From Flavobacterium aerium (GTDB lineage: Bacteria > Bacteroidota > Bacteroidia > Flavobacteriales > Flavobacteriaceae), in the NCBI RefSeq assembly GCF_030766725.1, contig NZ_JARQWR010000002.1, forward strand, positions 1 to 64,000: DNA of 64,000 nucleotides, read 5' to 3'. Below are positions 24,054-30,901 of the stretch, one piece after another. A program made the translations under genes and the position numbers. The notes beneath the pieces are model-generated. The model ran no database searches. It was not told where the DNA came from and saw nothing but the letters and a program-made list of their open reading frames with translations. How positions within the stretch are numbered: position 1 is the first letter of the stretch; each line of letters opens with the position of its first letter.

Positions 24054-24503
24054 TTATTTTTTCTTCTTTGATTTTCCTTTTTTCTTCGATTTCTCTTTCT
24101 TCTTTGCCTTTTTTGCTTTTTCTTTTTCCTTAGCTTTTTTCTTCTTAGCCTTTTCTTTTTCTTTCGCCTTTTTTTGTTTTTCTTTCTTCTTGGCTTTTTC
24201 TTTTTCCTTGGCTTTTTTGATCTTCTCTTTCAGCTTGTCTTTTTTAGCCTTTTCTTTGGCTTTATTTTTTTTCTCAGATTTCACTTTTTTCATGCCTTTT
24301 TCTTTAGATTCATTTTCCAGTTCAGATTCAGCTTCTTGAACTTCTTCTACAATGATAACTTCTTCAATTTCAGCTGTAGCAGCATCGGTCGTAGCTGTTT
24401 CATCAGTTGAATTATCTTGTGGTGTATTCTGAATTTGATCGGTAGTATTTTGATCTATAGGATTTTCACTATTTTCTACGGGTTTTGGTGTGGCTTTTCT
24501 CAT
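24054..24503 (-). CDS. Low-complexity protein: acidic N-terminus, Lys/Glu/Ala repeat C-terminus
   Basis: 149 residues. Residues 1-70 are polar and acidic (Thr, Asp, Asn, Glu). Residues 71-149 are almost only Lys, Glu and Ala in irregular repeats around the unit KAKEKEKAKK, ending in a run of lysines. No signal peptide and no membrane span. The tail resembles histone H1-like or ribosome-associated basic tails and would form a charged helix or stay disordered. DNA, RNA or polyanion binding is plausible but unproven. The long purine-pyrimidine skew of the repeat also leaves a reverse frame open by chance. Confidence 0.72.
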   Translation of the reverse strand: MRKATPKPVENSENPIDQNTTDQIQNTPQDNSTDETATTDAATAEIEEVIIVEEVQEAESELENESKEKGMKKVKSEKKNKAKEKAKKDKLKEKIKKAKEKEKAKKKEKQKKAKEKEKAKKKKAKEKEKAKKAKKKEKSKKKGKSKKKK

Positions 24504-24618
24504 GTACTATGGTTGTTTTTTCTAATTAATTGTAAATTAGGTGTTAACAAATATAATTATAATATAAACGTTTCAATGTTAAGTTTTTATATATAAAAGT
24601 TTAGCTTATGGAAAACTA

Positions 24619-24656
24619 AAAACCCTTTGCGACTAGAAGAAGCAAAGGGTTTTTTC
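24619..24656 (-). terminator. Terminator after the chimeric gene
   Basis: AACCCTTTGC (24621-24630) with GCAAAGGGTT (24642-24651), eleven-base loop, with A-rich sequence on the left giving a U tail for minus-strand transcripts. Confidence 0.75.
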
Positions 24657-25198
24657 AATTGAAATAGTATTTTTGTTTTTCTAAAACGCCATAGTTTTTA
24701 TAGAAATAATTGACTGTTTTTTGAAATAAAATTAGGAATGATACTATTAAATTTCAAATTCTCCATTAGAATTTGAAATATTCCATTTACCACTTACACG
24801 ATAAGTACTTGCAGTTTCATAAGTATCTTCAAAAAATTGGAAATGATTAATTTTTCCATTTTGAACTTTGATTCGGATTGCAAAAGGAGAGTGTGCTTTT
24901 TGTTTAAGATTTTTTGATTCAATTTCAATAGTTCCAAATACAGCAACATCTTCGCCTTCTCCAAAGACATATTCAACATCAAACTTATGAAAGATCATAT
25001 TATTTGCAATAAGTGTTGAATATTTAGCAAATTCTTCAATTCCCTCATGACGCCCAGCCCATACCATAATTTTTTTTAATGGATCATCGTTTTCATTTAA
25101 AGAAATATAGACAACATCAGAAGATAAATAAGTCGGATATGATGATATATCACCATAGTTGTTTAAGAAATCTTTTACAATTTGTATATTTGAATTTT
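24653..25198 (-). repeat. Duplicated NTF2-like unit, copy A
   Basis: Direct repeat of 25551-26096, covering the NTF2-like coding region and about 90 bases behind it. By hand count the two proteins differ at 18 of 149 aligned residues. In copy A the normal start region is replaced by the inverted lipoprotein head. Confidence 0.88.
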
Positions 25199-25358
25199 TA
25201 ATATTTTGATTTTTGTTAATAAATTTTTTTGCTTCACCAACAGGTAACTCCGTTACTTCTTTCTCGATTCCCTCTATATTTTCTTTTTTAGGCTTGTTAT
25301 TATAACTTGCTAAGAAAACCATTGAGAAAATACTTAAACTTAAAATGACCTTTTTCAT
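24747..25358 (-). CDS. Chimeric protein: lipoprotein signal region fused to an NTF2/SnoaL-like domain
   Basis: 203 residues. Residues 1-44 are nearly the same as the start of the NlpE-like lipoprotein at 23269 (MKKVILSLS...ELPVGEAK), but the lipobox cysteine is Tyr19 (LASY). Residues 55-203 are an NTF2-like fold domain, about 88 percent identical by hand count to the neighbouring 151-residue protein. The fusion is in frame and open. Without the lipobox cysteine it cannot be lipidated; the hydrophobic head could still export or anchor it. The domain was cytoplasmic in the parent gene, so the fusion may have moved it to the periplasm. It looks like a recent rearrangement product, possibly expressed from the copied leader. 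Confidence 0.8.
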   Translation of the reverse strand: MKKVILSLSIFSMVFLASYNNKPKKENIEGIEKEVTELPVGEAKKFINKNQNIKNSNIQIVKDFLNNYGDISSYPTYLSSDVVYISLNENDDPLKKIMVWAGRHEGIEEFAKYSTLIANNMIFHKFDVEYVFGEGEDVAVFGTIEIESKNLKQKAHSPFAIRIKVQNGKINHFQFFEDTYETASTYRVSGKWNISNSNGEFEI

Positions 25359-25408
25359 ACTTAATTAATTAAAGATTAGTTTTTGATATTGATTGTTAAG
25401 ACAATTTT
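25227..25408 (-). repeat. Inverted repeat, right copy: lipoprotein head captured by the chimera
   Basis: Inverted copy of 23218-23400. It abuts a reductase remnant on its upstream side (about 25410) and the NTF2-like body on its downstream side (25198), with about 28 bases of unrelated linker. Confidence 0.88.
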
Positions 25409-25409
25409 C

Positions 25410-25531
25410 AGGGTCCATTTTACCTAAACGTCCAAATTCATTTAGATCCCCAGCGACTTCCATATGAATGGATTGATTAATACCTCCAATTTTAAGAGGA
25501 TCAAAGTCACTAATTGTAATGAACTTTGCTA
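25410..25531 (-). pseudogene. Remnant of the 3' end of a duplicated reductase gene
   Basis: On the minus strand this stretch encodes FDPLKIGGINQSIHMEV followed by GDLNEFGRLGK, clearly related to the C-terminus of the intact reductase at 26112-26774 (FDPLKIGGINQSIRIEV, GDLHEFGSLGK). The rest of the gene is missing, and the fragment is cut on its downstream side by the lipoprotein-derived segment. It shows that the duplicated unit once contained reductase plus NTF2-like gene. Confidence 0.85.
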
Positions 25532-25546
25532 TCCCAAATAGCAAAG
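25524..25546. other. Hairpin at the edge of the duplication
   Basis: CTTTGCTAT (25524-25532) with ATAGCAAAG (25538-25546), five-base loop. It lies at the junction between the reductase remnant and the 3' flank of NTF2 copy B, at the same relative place as the terminator of copy A. It lacks a clear U tail for minus-strand transcripts. Confidence 0.5.
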
Positions 25547-25550
25547 CTTC

Positions 25551-26096
25551 TTTTCAATTGAAATAGTATTTTTGTTCTACCAAAGTATCCATATTTCTAT
25601 AAATGCAATTGGAGCTACAGAAATGAAATTAGTAATGGATAGAATTATACTTCAAATTCACCGTTAGAATTTGAAACTTTCCATGTGCCACTTACGCGAT
25701 AAGTACTTGCAGTTTCATAAGTATCTTCAAAAAATTGGAAATGATTAATTTTTCCATTTTGAACTTTGATTCGGATTGCAAAAGGAGAATGTGCTTTTTG
25801 ATTAAGATTTTTTGATTCAATTTCAATATTTCCAAATACAGCAACATCTTCACCTTCCCCAAAGACATATTCCACTTCGAATTTATTAAACATCATATTT
25901 TCTGAAATAATAGTTGAATATTTGATGAATTCTTCGATTCCTTCGTGGCGTCCAGCCCATACCATAATCTTTCTTAGTGGATCATCATTTTCATTTAAAG
26001 ATATGTAGACTACATCAGAAGATAGATAGGTTGGAAATGATGATACATCACTATAGTTGTTTAAAAAATCTTTTACTATTTGTACATTTGAATTTT
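25551..26096 (-). repeat. Duplicated NTF2-like unit, copy B
   Basis: Direct repeat partner of 24653-25198. This copy keeps its normal start and its place directly behind the intact reductase gene, so it is the likely parent arrangement. Confidence 0.88.
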
Positions 26097-26100
26097 CCAT
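25645..26100 (-). CDS. NTF2/SnoaL-like domain protein
   Basis: 151 residues, no signal peptide. An N-terminal helix (VQIVKDFLNNY), the segment WAGRHEGIEEFIKYSTI and C-terminal strands (FAIRIKVQNGKINHFQFFEDTYETASTYR) fit the SnoaL-like cone fold used by small enzymes and ligand-binding proteins. It starts 11 bases behind the NADP-binding reductase and is surely co-transcribed. The pairing of an F420/NADP reductase-like protein with a SnoaL-like protein occurs in detoxification clusters, but no substrate is evident. A head-swapped duplicate follows downstream. Confidence 0.85.
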   Translation of the reverse strand: MENSNVQIVKDFLNNYSDVSSFPTYLSSDVVYISLNENDDPLRKIMVWAGRHEGIEEFIKYSTIISENMMFNKFEVEYVFGEGEDVAVFGNIEIESKNLNQKAHSPFAIRIKVQNGKINHFQFFEDTYETASTYRVSGTWKVSNSNGEFEV

Positions 26101-26111
26101 AATTATTATTT

Positions 26112-26774
26112 TTAGATTAATTCTTTAGCTTCATCTAGGGTAACTAGTTTGCCTAAACTTCCAAATTCATGTAAATCTCCAAAGACTTCAATTCGGATAG
26201 ATTGGTTAATACCGCCAATTTTGAGTGGATCGAAACCATTGGCTGTAATTAATTTTGATACTACGTTTCCAGCATCAACATTATCTGTAGCATAGAATTC
26301 AACCATGCGTACTGGAGTGCTATTTGCAGCCTCACTTAATGAATTAGCGCTAACACTACCAAAAGCTTTTACCAATGGCGTATCTTTAGTTAATAAGTTT
26401 GCAATGATTTGACCTGAAGATTGATTTTGATCAATAGTTTTATGAAAATTACCTTTTTCATCAACTTCAATTGGATTTGAAGGATCAACGATGATTTTGC
26501 CTTTTAGTTCATTTGCATATTGTACAACAAATGTTTTAATTGCTTCAAACCAGATTGCCATAATAATTACATTTGAATTTTTAATAGCATCCTCAATCGT
26601 TGCTGCGGTGGCAAGACTTCCTAGTTTTGTTGTAAGTACTTCTGCTTTTTCAATAGTTTGATCTGCGATTATTACTTTTTGCCCTCCTCTGACTAAATTT
26701 GTTGCAAGACGAGACCCTATATTGCCAGTACCAATAATAGCGACGATAGGGTTATTTTTTAAATGATTATCCAT
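26112..26774 (-). CDS. NADPH-dependent F420 reductase-like NAD(P)-binding oxidoreductase
   Basis: 220 residues. The Rossmann start VAIIGTGNIGSRLATNLVRGG (about residues 10-30, glycine motif GTGNIG) followed by VIIADQ, then VIIMAIWF and IIVDPSNPI match the NADP oxidoreductase coenzyme-F420-dependent family (COG2085). Flavobacteria are not known to make F420, so a role with another small substrate is likely. Good promoter at 26842-26873. First gene of a two- or three-gene operon with the NTF2-like proteins. Confidence 0.87.
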   Translation of the reverse strand: MDNHLKNNPIVAIIGTGNIGSRLATNLVRGGQKVIIADQTIEKAEVLTTKLGSLATAATIEDAIKNSNVIIMAIWFEAIKTFVVQYANELKGKIIVDPSNPIEVDEKGNFHKTIDQNQSSGQIIANLLTKDTPLVKAFGSVSANSLSEAANSTPVRMVEFYATDNVDAGNVVSKLITANGFDPLKIGGINQSIRIEVFGDLHEFGSLGKLVTLDEAKELI

Positions 26775-26841
26775 AATGCTTATTTTGATGTTAATTTGAC
26801 TAAGTGAATTAAACCCTTATAATTAGGTTTTTATCTTTAAC

Positions 26842-26873
26842 CAAAGTTACGGCGCAAGCAAAAGGTCTACCAA
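26842..26873 (-). promoter_or_regulatory. Promoter of the reductase operon
   Basis: CAAAGTTA (26842-26849) reads TAACTTTG on the minus strand and CAA (26871-26873) gives TTG with a 21-base spacer. The leader is about 60 nt. Confidence 0.62.
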
Positions 26874-26965
26874 TAAGATTTCTTAATAAGCAATGTTAAT
26901 AGATGTTAATAATCATTTTTTATATAATGAAGAAAGTAACCAAAGAATGAAAAATAATATTTATT

Positions 26966-27883
26966 TTAAGTAATGAAGTAGTTTTGTTTTTTTTGAACGA
27001 CAGAGATCTTTTGATCATCTAGTTCTGCTAAGGTATTTTCAATCATTTCAGACATGGCGTCCAATGCCAGATCATTGGGCTGAGTGCCGAAAGGATCCTC
27101 TAATTCATCGGCAATTGCTTCGAGTGCTGTAAAAGTATAGGCGACAAATACGATAATAAAAGGTGTAATCCAGCCTAAACTTTCCACAAATCCAAAGGGA
27201 AGCATAAAGCAGTACATATAGACAGTGCGGTGTAACAAAACGCTATAGGTATAAGGGATAGGAGTGCTGGAAATTCGCTCACAACCACCAATGATATCTG
27301 ATATTTTGTTTAAATTTTCATCAAAGGCAATCTGCTGTATCGAGTCAATTCGGCCTTCTCGGCGGGCATTTTGTATCCAAAGCCCAAGGCTTTTCATGAT
27401 GACAATAGGTTTGAAAGTATTGTTTTTCAATGAATTTGCCATAGTATTAGGTAATAACCGTTGTAAGTCAGGGTCAGCATCCGTATTTCGAAGTTGATGT
27501 TTCAGAGCATGTACAAGGGCAGTAAGTTGTTTGATGAAATCAGTTTGCTGAGGTTTATAATCCTCTCCTTCAATGAGCGTATGAGCTTGTCTTGCCAGAG
27601 AACGAGTATCATTTAATAGTGCACCCCAAAGTTTTCGTCCTTCCCAGAAACGATCATAACTTACATTGTTACGAAAGCCTAAGAAAATAGCCAATGCTAT
27701 TCCAAAAAGCGTAAAAATAGCAGGGTTGAGGTGGATATGATGTTTCAGTAAAAAATCACGGAAGTAAACAATTAATAAAGAAAAGAGGAATAAAAGGCAT
27801 AAACGAGGTAATAATTGAGGTAAGACGGAGCCTTTCCATTCAAAAAGCATCTTAAACCAATTTGTTTTTTTCTTGGTAATCAT
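26966..27883 (-). CDS. Bestrophin-family (UPF0187) membrane channel
   Basis: 305 residues. Hydrophobic spans near residues 22-42, 52-68 and 220-255, with the family signatures SYDRFWEGRKLWGALLNDTRSLARQA (about 74-99) and ELEDPFGTQPNDL (about 260-272). Bacterial bestrophins form pentameric ion channels in the inner membrane; tested ones conduct cations. The opening WKMLFEWKGSVLPQLLPRLCL is typical. It stands alone. Confidence 0.9.
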   Translation of the reverse strand: MITKKKTNWFKMLFEWKGSVLPQLLPRLCLLFLFSLLIVYFRDFLLKHHIHLNPAIFTLFGIALAIFLGFRNNVSYDRFWEGRKLWGALLNDTRSLARQAHTLIEGEDYKPQQTDFIKQLTALVHALKHQLRNTDADPDLQRLLPNTMANSLKNNTFKPIVIMKSLGLWIQNARREGRIDSIQQIAFDENLNKISDIIGGCERISSTPIPYTYSVLLHRTVYMYCFMLPFGFVESLGWITPFIIVFVAYTFTALEAIADELEDPFGTQPNDLALDAMSEMIENTLAELDDQKISVVQKKQNYFIT

Positions 27884-28011
27884 TTTTGATTCAAATTTTA
27901 TGAATATAAAATTAAGAATTAATACTGGAAAAAATATGGATTAGGACAAGAGTCTTCCGTTTTTGTGCTTATAAGAGGCCTAAATTTAGTTCCTGATAGC
28001 TGAATTTTATA

Positions 28012-28045
28012 AACCCTTATCCAAAATATAATTTGAATAAGGGTT
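28012..28045 (-). terminator. Hairpin terminator after the haem-utilisation gene
   Basis: AACCCTTAT (28012-28020) with ATAAGGGTT (28037-28045); the loop contains a further weak stem (CAAA with TTTG). It directly follows the minus-strand gene ending at 28054. Confidence 0.7.
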
Positions 28046-28053
28046 AAACTATT

Positions 28054-29043
28054 TTATAATTGGCGTAATAAGTTGCGCCATTCTTCGGGTTCAGGTAATG
28101 TAGGTTTTCGATCGCCAAAAAATTGTACAATCAGTTCACCAGTTTTATCAAAAACCTCTACTGAAGTTACAATACCTAAATCGGTAGATTTTTGTACTAT
28201 ATACGCATTATGCATTTGGTCTTCTTTCAGTTGTAAACAGAAATCTTGATCCTGAATTTTGAGTATTTGATTTAGTTTTGAAACATTGTAAATGCATCCG
28301 GTATGTATTTGAATACATCCTTTATTACCCACAAAAGCCATAATAGAAACATTCGAAGTAACCGCATTGAGCAATAAGGAATAGATGGCTGAAGTAGGTA
28401 TTTTTCGTACATAACCAGAAGGTGCCAATCGTAAAGCTTGAACTCTGGATACTTCAAATTCTTGGAGCATTCCAAAAAACTCATGTGTGTCTTTTAGTAA
28501 TCGCCAAGTATTTTGTAAACCGATTTGGTCAATCTCATTATCAGGCTTTTCGATAGGTTGGACAGGATCTTTTACTATTTCAATAGCGCTACTTGTATTG
28601 GTTATACTGCCGTATTTAGAAATAAAATGACTATAGGTTTCTGGCGAAGCAGTAGGGTCAAAGTATATTTTCTGGATGGCTTGTCCATTTTTAGCAAAAA
28701 ATTGAAAACTAGCCATAGTCTTTTCTGGAACAAGGTAGCCGTGTGCCCAATGCATCATGAATAAGCGCAAATCGATTTCTTTGGTTAGTGCAGTACCTAC
28801 GGGACCTTGAAAAGTGACAACATCGTAAACACCAGTTTTTTCATGAATAGCATTATCATTGGTCGTAACAGCTGTAATTGTTCCTAATAAATGCAGTTCT
28901 TGTAATAATTCTTTCCAATTACCATGTAATTGAATGACATTATCCAGTATTGCAATGCGTTCAACTTCTGTTGTATTTTCTGTTACAGAAATATTTTTTT
29001 CAATGATTTGATCAAATTGTTCTTCTATAGATGATTTGTTCAT
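28054..29043 (-). CDS. Hemin-degrading factor, HemS/ChuS family
   Basis: 329 residues, near the usual 340-350. Two related halves are visible: residues about 20-150 (LHLLGTITAVTTNDNAIHEK, VVTFQGPVG, IDLRLFMMHWAHGYLV) and about 190-325 (WRLLKDTHEFFGMLQEFEVSR, IMAFVGNKGCIQIHTG). These are typical of HemS/HmuS/ChuS proteins that bind or break down haem in the cytoplasm to release iron. The proximal haem-ligand position is near HTGCIYNVSKLN. No haem transporter genes are adjacent, but an iron-uptake operon is 15 kb away. Confidence 0.87.
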   Translation of the reverse strand: MNKSSIEEQFDQIIEKNISVTENTTEVERIAILDNVIQLHGNWKELLQELHLLGTITAVTTNDNAIHEKTGVYDVVTFQGPVGTALTKEIDLRLFMMHWAHGYLVPEKTMASFQFFAKNGQAIQKIYFDPTASPETYSHFISKYGSITNTSSAIEIVKDPVQPIEKPDNEIDQIGLQNTWRLLKDTHEFFGMLQEFEVSRVQALRLAPSGYVRKIPTSAIYSLLLNAVTSNVSIMAFVGNKGCIQIHTGCIYNVSKLNQILKIQDQDFCLQLKEDQMHNAYIVQKSTDLGIVTSVEVFDKTGELIVQFFGDRKPTLPEPEEWRNLLRQL

Positions 29044-29220
29044 GGGGATTGATTTTATAAATGAATAATTGAAGGGTAAATTTCCTGATATTGTTTGGAA
29101 AATAGCTTCTAAAATTCACGTCAAAACTTGTACTTTTAGGACATTTTGTTATAATGAGGTTTACATTTATGAGATGTACTTTTTATTGGATTATTAGTGC
29201 CTTATAATGCTGTAAATCAA

Positions 29221-29228
29221 TATCTTTG
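29221..29228 (+). promoter_or_regulatory. -7 element upstream of the 29236 gene
   Basis: TATCTTTG matches TAnnTTTG. It ends seven bases before the ATG at 29236, so the transcript would be leaderless or nearly so. The -33 element is not clear. Confidence 0.5.
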
Positions 29229-29235
29229 TGTGGTT

Positions 29236-29631
29236 ATGCACATACCTATAGGACATACTACCAAGCGATTCTCAAAATGGTTATTTATTATAGCCTTATT
29301 ACTGAATACAATTTCTTTTGCAGGTTATTCAGCAAATAGCCAAGCAGAACAACAGATTGTTCCAATAGAATTAGTTCATTCAGAATTCGTTACTACGAAT
29401 AAAAAAACAGCGTTATTTTATACACAGGTAAGCGATTTATTTTTAGAACTACAAAAACTACACACGTATTATACTTCCGTTTTTCTGCACTATTACAGTC
29501 AATTGATTCAAGTCAAATGGCAGGATCTGAATAGGCATTTTATAGTGATAAAAGAAGAAATTCAGCATTCCCTTTTACAAGTAATGGCTATTGTTTATCC
29601 AACAGTCCACACTTCTCGTTTTAGATTATAA
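29236..29631 (+). CDS. Small exported or membrane-anchored protein of unknown function
   Basis: 131 residues from the ATG at 29236; an upstream GTG at 29197 is rejected because a -7 element lies between them. A hydrophobic segment (WLFIIALLLNTISFAGYSA, about residues 15-33) acts as signal peptide or anchor. The remaining hundred residues are helical, rich in Tyr, His and Leu (LFLELQKLHTYYTSVFLHYYSQ). I recognise no family. It lies between the haem-utilisation gene and a second small membrane protein, suggesting a joint role in haem or iron handling, but this rests on position only. Confidence 0.7.
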   Translation: MHIPIGHTTKRFSKWLFIIALLLNTISFAGYSANSQAEQQIVPIELVHSEFVTTNKKTALFYTQVSDLFLELQKLHTYYTSVFLHYYSQLIQVKWQDLNRHFIVIKEEIQHSLLQVMAIVYPTVHTSRFRL

Positions 29632-29688
29632 TTAGCAAAATTATTCTAAAACAAGCTGTCAGGATCCCTGGTGGTATAAATAAACAGT

Positions 29689-29865
29689 ATGAGAAATTTA
29701 AAGAAAGCACTACGAACTATTGGGTTTGTAATGTTATTATTGCTAGCATCTATTGGTATAGGTTTGGGTGGTGGCATTCCGATTGCAATTACAAAAAAAG
29801 AAGATCATTCTGAAACGGAAACAGAATGGATCGATAAGAAAGAGAAGGAAAATGAGTTGAAATAA
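29689..29865 (+). CDS. Small single-span membrane protein (58 residues)
   Basis: ATG at 29689-29691, stop TAA at 29863-29865. The protein starts MRNLKKALRTIGFVM, has a hydrophobic glycine-rich span (about residues 11-34, ending GIGLGGGIPIAIT) and a charged tail (KKEDHSETETEW then Lys/Glu). The positive N-terminus, one span and acidic/basic tail are characteristic of small inner-membrane proteins. It lies 57 bases behind the 29236 gene in the same direction and its stop is six bases from the convergent LuxR-type gene. Function unknown. Confidence 0.72.
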   Translation: MRNLKKALRTIGFVMLLLLASIGIGLGGGIPIAITKKEDHSETETEWIDKKEKENELK

Positions 29866-29871
29866 TTGAAT

Positions 29872-30636
29872 TCATATCCATCCTTCGCGAATCGCTTTTT
29901 TTACAAGTTCTAAGGTGGTGAATGTTTCACTTTTGCGGAGAATGTTTTTCCGATGTGTATCAACAGTATGTTTACTAATAGATAGTATAATAGCAATTTC
30001 ACTGTTTCTTTTTCCATCGACAAGATATTTGAGAATCTGTTTTTCTCTTTTTGTAATAATCTCCTTTTTGGTTTTAAAAACAGATAATGCTTCTACATTT
30101 AGAAATGAAGGTTCATTATCGAGGCCAATAAAAGAGAGTGTAGGTTTACCTTCGGGCTTTAGATGAGTAATATCGGTATGAATCCCCAATACGCGAATGG
30201 CGCCACCATCTTTACCGCTTTGTATCGTTAGTAACTGTTGCAGTACCCGTATGTATTCTCCATTGGATTTCTTGATTCTATAATCGTATCGAATTTTATA
30301 TTTCATTATTTTTTCTGGAGTAAACTGGTAGAAAAAATGAATTGCATAGTTTTCAAAATTCAGAAAATACGATAGATCATCCGGATGGATTTTTTGCATG
30401 ATAAATTCGGGAGTAATGACTTCAGGAGGATAACCTAATATTTGGGTCACATTTTCCTGAATGTATTCTATTTCTGCCGTACATAAATTAAAAATATAAT
30501 AATAATAATCCCCCACCTGAAATACATCCGATAATTTCTGGTAGTGTTGCAAGTCAAAATCGGAGACTTCCTCAGGCCTAATTTTGGCAATTTTTAACCA
30601 CAATTGCTGTATTTCATCAAAGGGTAATTTTTGCAT
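29872..30636 (-). CDS. PAS-LuxR transcriptional regulator
   Basis: 254 residues. Residues about 40-165 are a PAS fold with a PAC-like end (YRIKKSNGEYIRVLQQLLTIQ, VLGIHTDITHLK). Residues 190-254 are a LuxR/GerE helix-turn-helix (ITKREKQILKYLVDGKRNSEIAIILSIS in part, then KHTVDTHRKNIL). It has no receiver domain or membrane span, so a cytoplasmic signal binding the PAS domain is likely. Divergent from the 30902 gene, with a 26-bp inverted repeat between them. Confidence 0.88.
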   Translation of the reverse strand: MQKLPFDEIQQLWLKIAKIRPEEVSDFDLQHYQKLSDVFQVGDYYYYIFNLCTAEIEYIQENVTQILGYPPEVITPEFIMQKIHPDDLSYFLNFENYAIHFFYQFTPEKIMKYKIRYDYRIKKSNGEYIRVLQQLLTIQSGKDGGAIRVLGIHTDITHLKPEGKPTLSFIGLDNEPSFLNVEALSVFKTKKEIITKREKQILKYLVDGKRNSEIAIILSISKHTVDTHRKNILRKSETFTTLELVKKAIREGWI

Positions 30637-30679
30637 ATTTATTCTTATGAATTTATGTTAAATAAAAATAATATTGATT

Positions 30680-30705
30680 AAAAATACCATTTTTATGGTA
30701 TTTTT
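30680..30705. promoter_or_regulatory. Inverted repeat between divergent genes
   Basis: AAAAATACCAT (30680-30690) with ATGGTATTTTT (30695-30705), TTTT spacer. It lies 44 bases upstream of the PAS-LuxR start and about 200 upstream of the 30902 gene. No gene ends here, so an operator is more likely than a terminator. Confidence 0.45.
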
Positions 30706-30901
30706 TTATGTTTTTTTTAGAATTAATTTTAAGGAAGATATGAGTAGGCACAATCATGGAAAAAAGAGAATACCACATTTATAAATTAGAAGAATAAATA
30801 GAGATTGTACTCAGTACTAGTTTAGTAAGTGCAGGGATAGAATATAAAATAATAGAATCTTCGAATAATAATGATTGGATATTCATTTAAAATTTTCACT
30901 G

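Noticed and set aside
24174..24410. Phe-rich plus-strand frame opposite the Lys-rich gene
   Set aside because: It is the reverse reading of AAA/AAG-type codons; a run of Phe, Leu and Ser of this kind is a coding shadow.
25501..25560. Hairpin at 25524-25546 as a terminator of the NTF2-like gene
   Set aside because: There is no U tail for minus-strand transcripts, so it is listed only as a hairpin.
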